In this document: positions 62,048 through 64,000 of the stretch, piece after piece
Position numbering within the stretch: position 1 is the first letter of the stretch
Layout: the number at the start of each line of letters is the position of its first letter
Assembly (NCBI GenBank): GCA_034003245.1
Contig: JAVEYY010000008.1
Location: 61,063-125,062 of the forward strand
Length of the DNA stretch: 64,000 nt
Reading direction: 5' to 3'
Source of the DNA: Perlabentimonas sp034003245
Lineage (GTDB): Bacteria; Bacteroidota; Bacteroidia; Bacteroidales; Tenuifilaceae
The notes under the pieces: model-generated
Seen by the model: the letters and a program-made list of their open reading frames with translations, nothing else
Databases searched by the model: none
What the model was told of the DNA's origin: nothing
Position numbers and translations under genes: made by a program

Positions 62048-63619
62048 CTAGAAACTGATTGCCGTTTTAAAGCTGATGGTTTTAAAGGTTTCGTCATCGC
62101 CCCTAATTAAACCGTCACCATTGATATCCTGGAAAGTGTAGCAGTAGTCGACACCCATAATGGCGCCCTTGTAGTTGTAACCAACAGTTGCACCCATAAT
62201 GGTGCTAGGTGTTTTCCACTCCCTAAAGTCCTGCACGTTGTTTTGAACGTAGTACCCCTTCACGTCGGCAAAGCTAACAATCTTTTTAAAAGCTTCGCCC
62301 AGCATAATCTCACCATGTAACGAGCGGAGGTGAGTTTCTGTACCGCCCATCAAATCTTGGTAGCTAAGGTATCCCACTACATAGTTGAAAAGGTTAAGCT
62401 CTGCACTCGCGTAAATACCATTCAGTTCATCCTGAATTGCTAGCAGCGACTGCTGTTTGGTTATCACCGTTTTGCGATCGCCCACAAATTGAGCCCTCTC
62501 CAACTCGTAGGTATTGTTGAAGTACCCGAACATAAACTGAGATGAAGAGCGACGGTATTCTGCTTTAATTGTAAGAAAATCCTGTACCGCTCCCGACCCA
62601 ATGATAAAACGGACACCAGGTAAAGCAACACCCCAGCCATACTTGTTATTTTCACCCCACAGTTGGGTTATGTGGGAATAGATATCAAACTTCAAGCTCT
62701 CACGCTCAATTATTGGAATTCCAATATCGAAGCTGGCGGCATACATTTTTGATGCATTATTATGAAGATTGAAAAGATCGCCCATTCGGGTTGTGTCTTC
62801 TGGGGCTAAACCTAACTCTAATAACCGCGCATAACGATCGGCAGGAGTAGCACCCCAGTAGGGATCGCTCATGAGATGCCCCCAATCGAAGTCGTTAATC
62901 TTATCCATATCGGTGGCCAGATTTACATCACTTGGGTAGGAGTCAATTAGGTTAGGCACACCATCACCATCCTTATCGAGGAATGCATTATACTCGTTAA
63001 GGTCACCGGCAAACGAAACGCCCAACTCAAAGAACCGCAAGGGGCGGTAGAAAGCTCTAGTACCAAATACGATACCCGGGTTTGCGGGTTCCTTGATAAA
63101 CGCCTCTTTAATGTCGTTAAAGAAAACCTCACCACCCGCTAAAGGTTTACCCCTATACTTTGTTGATGGTATAAAGAAGGATATTTCGCCTCCGTAGCGT
63201 TTACGGGTTGGGTACTGAACCATGTTAGAATATCCATTAATAATATTGGAGTAACCCATGTAGCTATAATCAAGTCCTCCAACCTTAATGTAAAACGGAT
63301 CGCTCTTCTTCCCGTAGCGGATGTAGTAGATCTTATCGAGGTAGTCGTGCCACTCATCCCAGTCGTCGGTACGAATCTGACCTGTCTCGTCGAATAACAT
63401 CTGTACATCCAATCCAAATCCAAATTTTCCGATGGGAACATCGGCTCTTAGAGAGAATTGTTGATAAACCTTGCCATCAACGGTAACGCTACCCAGAACA
63501 ACACCTCCTGAAAACTTTGAGCTGTCGGCGGGTGGTGTGGTTTCCTCGTCCTGAGCAACAGCCACCTGCATGCTCAGCAGTAGGCTAATAAAAAGAAGAA
63601 TACTGATTTTTGGTTTCAT
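62048..63619 (-). CDS. Large outer-membrane beta-barrel with calcium-loop-like motifs
   Basis: The 523-residue protein has a signal peptide (ISILLFISLLLSMQVAVAQ) and an acidic linker (DEETTPPADSS). A long barrel pattern follows (FSLRADVPIGKFGFGLDVQML; FYIKVGGLDYSYMGYSNIINGY) and ends in Phe, as BAM substrates do. Residues 215-231 (DKDGDGVPNLIDSYPSD) match a thrombospondin type-3/EF-hand-like calcium loop. A second one, DINGDGLIRGDDE, is at 498-510 near the C-terminus. I do not recognise the family further. It is a single-gene unit with its own terminator. Confidence 0.8.
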   Translation of the reverse strand: MKPKISILLFISLLLSMQVAVAQDEETTPPADSSKFSGGVVLGSVTVDGKVYQQFSLRADVPIGKFGFGLDVQMLFDETGQIRTDDWDEWHDYLDKIYYIRYGKKSDPFYIKVGGLDYSYMGYSNIINGYSNMVQYPTRKRYGGEISFFIPSTKYRGKPLAGGEVFFNDIKEAFIKEPANPGIVFGTRAFYRPLRFFELGVSFAGDLNEYNAFLDKDGDGVPNLIDSYPSDVNLATDMDKINDFDWGHLMSDPYWGATPADRYARLLELGLAPEDTTRMGDLFNLHNNASKMYAASFDIGIPIIERESLKFDIYSHITQLWGENNKYGWGVALPGVRFIIGSGAVQDFLTIKAEYRRSSSQFMFGYFNNTYELERAQFVGDRKTVITKQQSLLAIQDELNGIYASAELNLFNYVVGYLSYQDLMGGTETHLRSLHGEIMLGEAFKKIVSFADVKGYYVQNNVQDFREWKTPSTIMGATVGYNYKGAIMGVDYCYTFQDINGDGLIRGDDETFKTISFKTAISF

Positions 63620-64000
63620 AGGAATAAAGATTTATTGTGGATTATTAACAAACAAAATTTAATCACAAAATAGGAAACTAAAGTATAGAAATAAATATTA
63701 GGAAGAGTCCATTATATCACTTTTTTTCACTTAAACCTTAAATTGATTGCCAAGGGCTGTCGTAAAGTTAAAATAGATATGCGAAACACATTCAGCAAGG
63801 CGCGTCAAATGATATGCCAAAAGTAAAATGTATAAGCCAGAAACTACCCGATTAGAGTTGATGTTGATAAAACTAAATATGATTATCCGTAATTGTACCT
63901 AAGTTTTCCATACCAAGTATCTTCGACAGCTGCAACTAGTAGTCTATCAAATAGATTCGCTCCAAAATATCGTCTATTTGTTTTGTAACAAAATTCATTC
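63620..64000. other. Right-edge intergenic region, possibly with the end of a cut gene
   Basis: No gene with a complete frame is seen. A short minus-strand frame from the window edge to a TAG at 63936-63938 has natural-looking composition (ends DDILERIYLIDY) and could be the C-terminus of a gene lying mainly outside the window. Confidence 0.3.

Noticed and set aside
1..64000. Prophage, insertion sequences, CRISPR, integrons, toxin-antitoxin or secretion gene clusters
   Set aside because: No transposase, integrase, cas, phage structural or toxin-antitoxin gene and no regular repeat-spacer array were seen in any frame.
1..64000. Frameshifted or broken genes
   Set aside because: Every assigned gene has a complete frame and intact key motifs, apart from those cut by the window edges.

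Overview
The window is a gene-dense stretch of chromosome from a member of the Bacteroidota, most likely near Bacteroidales/Marinilabiliales. Four things point there: repeated matches to the Bacteroidota promoter (TTTG, about 19 nt, TAnnTTTG), a type IX secretion (T9SS) sorting domain on a secreted protein, a PorV/PorQ-like barrel, and Bacteroidota-restricted families (DUF5683, the exported helix-hairpin-helix barrel, the zinc-finger/TonB fusion). I see no insertion sequence, prophage, CRISPR array or rRNA. Almost all genes are housekeeping or envelope genes, and both end genes are cut by the window edges.

Layout. 1-8.2 kb: truncated carboxypeptidase-regulatory/kelch-like protein, saccharopine dehydrogenase-like oxidoreductase, gpmI, a DUF3109 protein, a repeat-rich spacer, priA and a lipid kinase. 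8.4-17.1 kb: parA-parB-DUF5683-lytic transglycosylase, then two SGNH hydrolases and an MBOAT acyltransferase that look like an envelope O-acetylation module. 17.3-24 kb: M20 dipeptidase, small lipoprotein, lplA, a cyclic-2,3-diphosphoglycerate-synthetase-like GTPase, lptB, tatC. 24-32.7 kb: recQ, an ABC exporter pair, a T9SS cargo protein, folK, sppA, acpH.

32.6-39.8 kb: the rod-shape operon purH-mreB-mreC-mreD-mrdA-rodA on the minus strand; rodA runs antisense into the end of acpH. 40-47.3 kb: FtsX/MacB-type permease, then a tight minus-strand operon purE, PorV-like barrel, HhH barrel, mscS-type channel, rsmA; then plsC. 47.6-51.8 kb: a secreted protein of unknown function and a signalling locus (ECF sigma factor, anti-sigma/TonB fusion, divergent vWA protein). 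51.9-64 kb: PPK2, barrel protein, aminotransferase, glycosyltransferase, an unusual lone OppC-like permease, upp, radC, tRNA-Glu with rpsT, small barrel, Mpl-type ligase with a GNAT protein, and a large barrel with calcium-loop-like motifs.

No wholly new system is obvious. The best candidates for unexplored biology are the O-acetylation module behind the murein lytic transglycosylase, the sigma/anti-sigma-TonB/vWA locus, the exported HhH barrel paired with a PorV-like barrel, and the OppC-like protein with a large inserted domain. At the DNA level, a GTG-start priA mRNA that may lack a leader, two identical 56-bp repeats with an internal hairpin, and several strong inverted repeats near gene starts stand out. 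All functional names come from motifs read by eye, without database searches.
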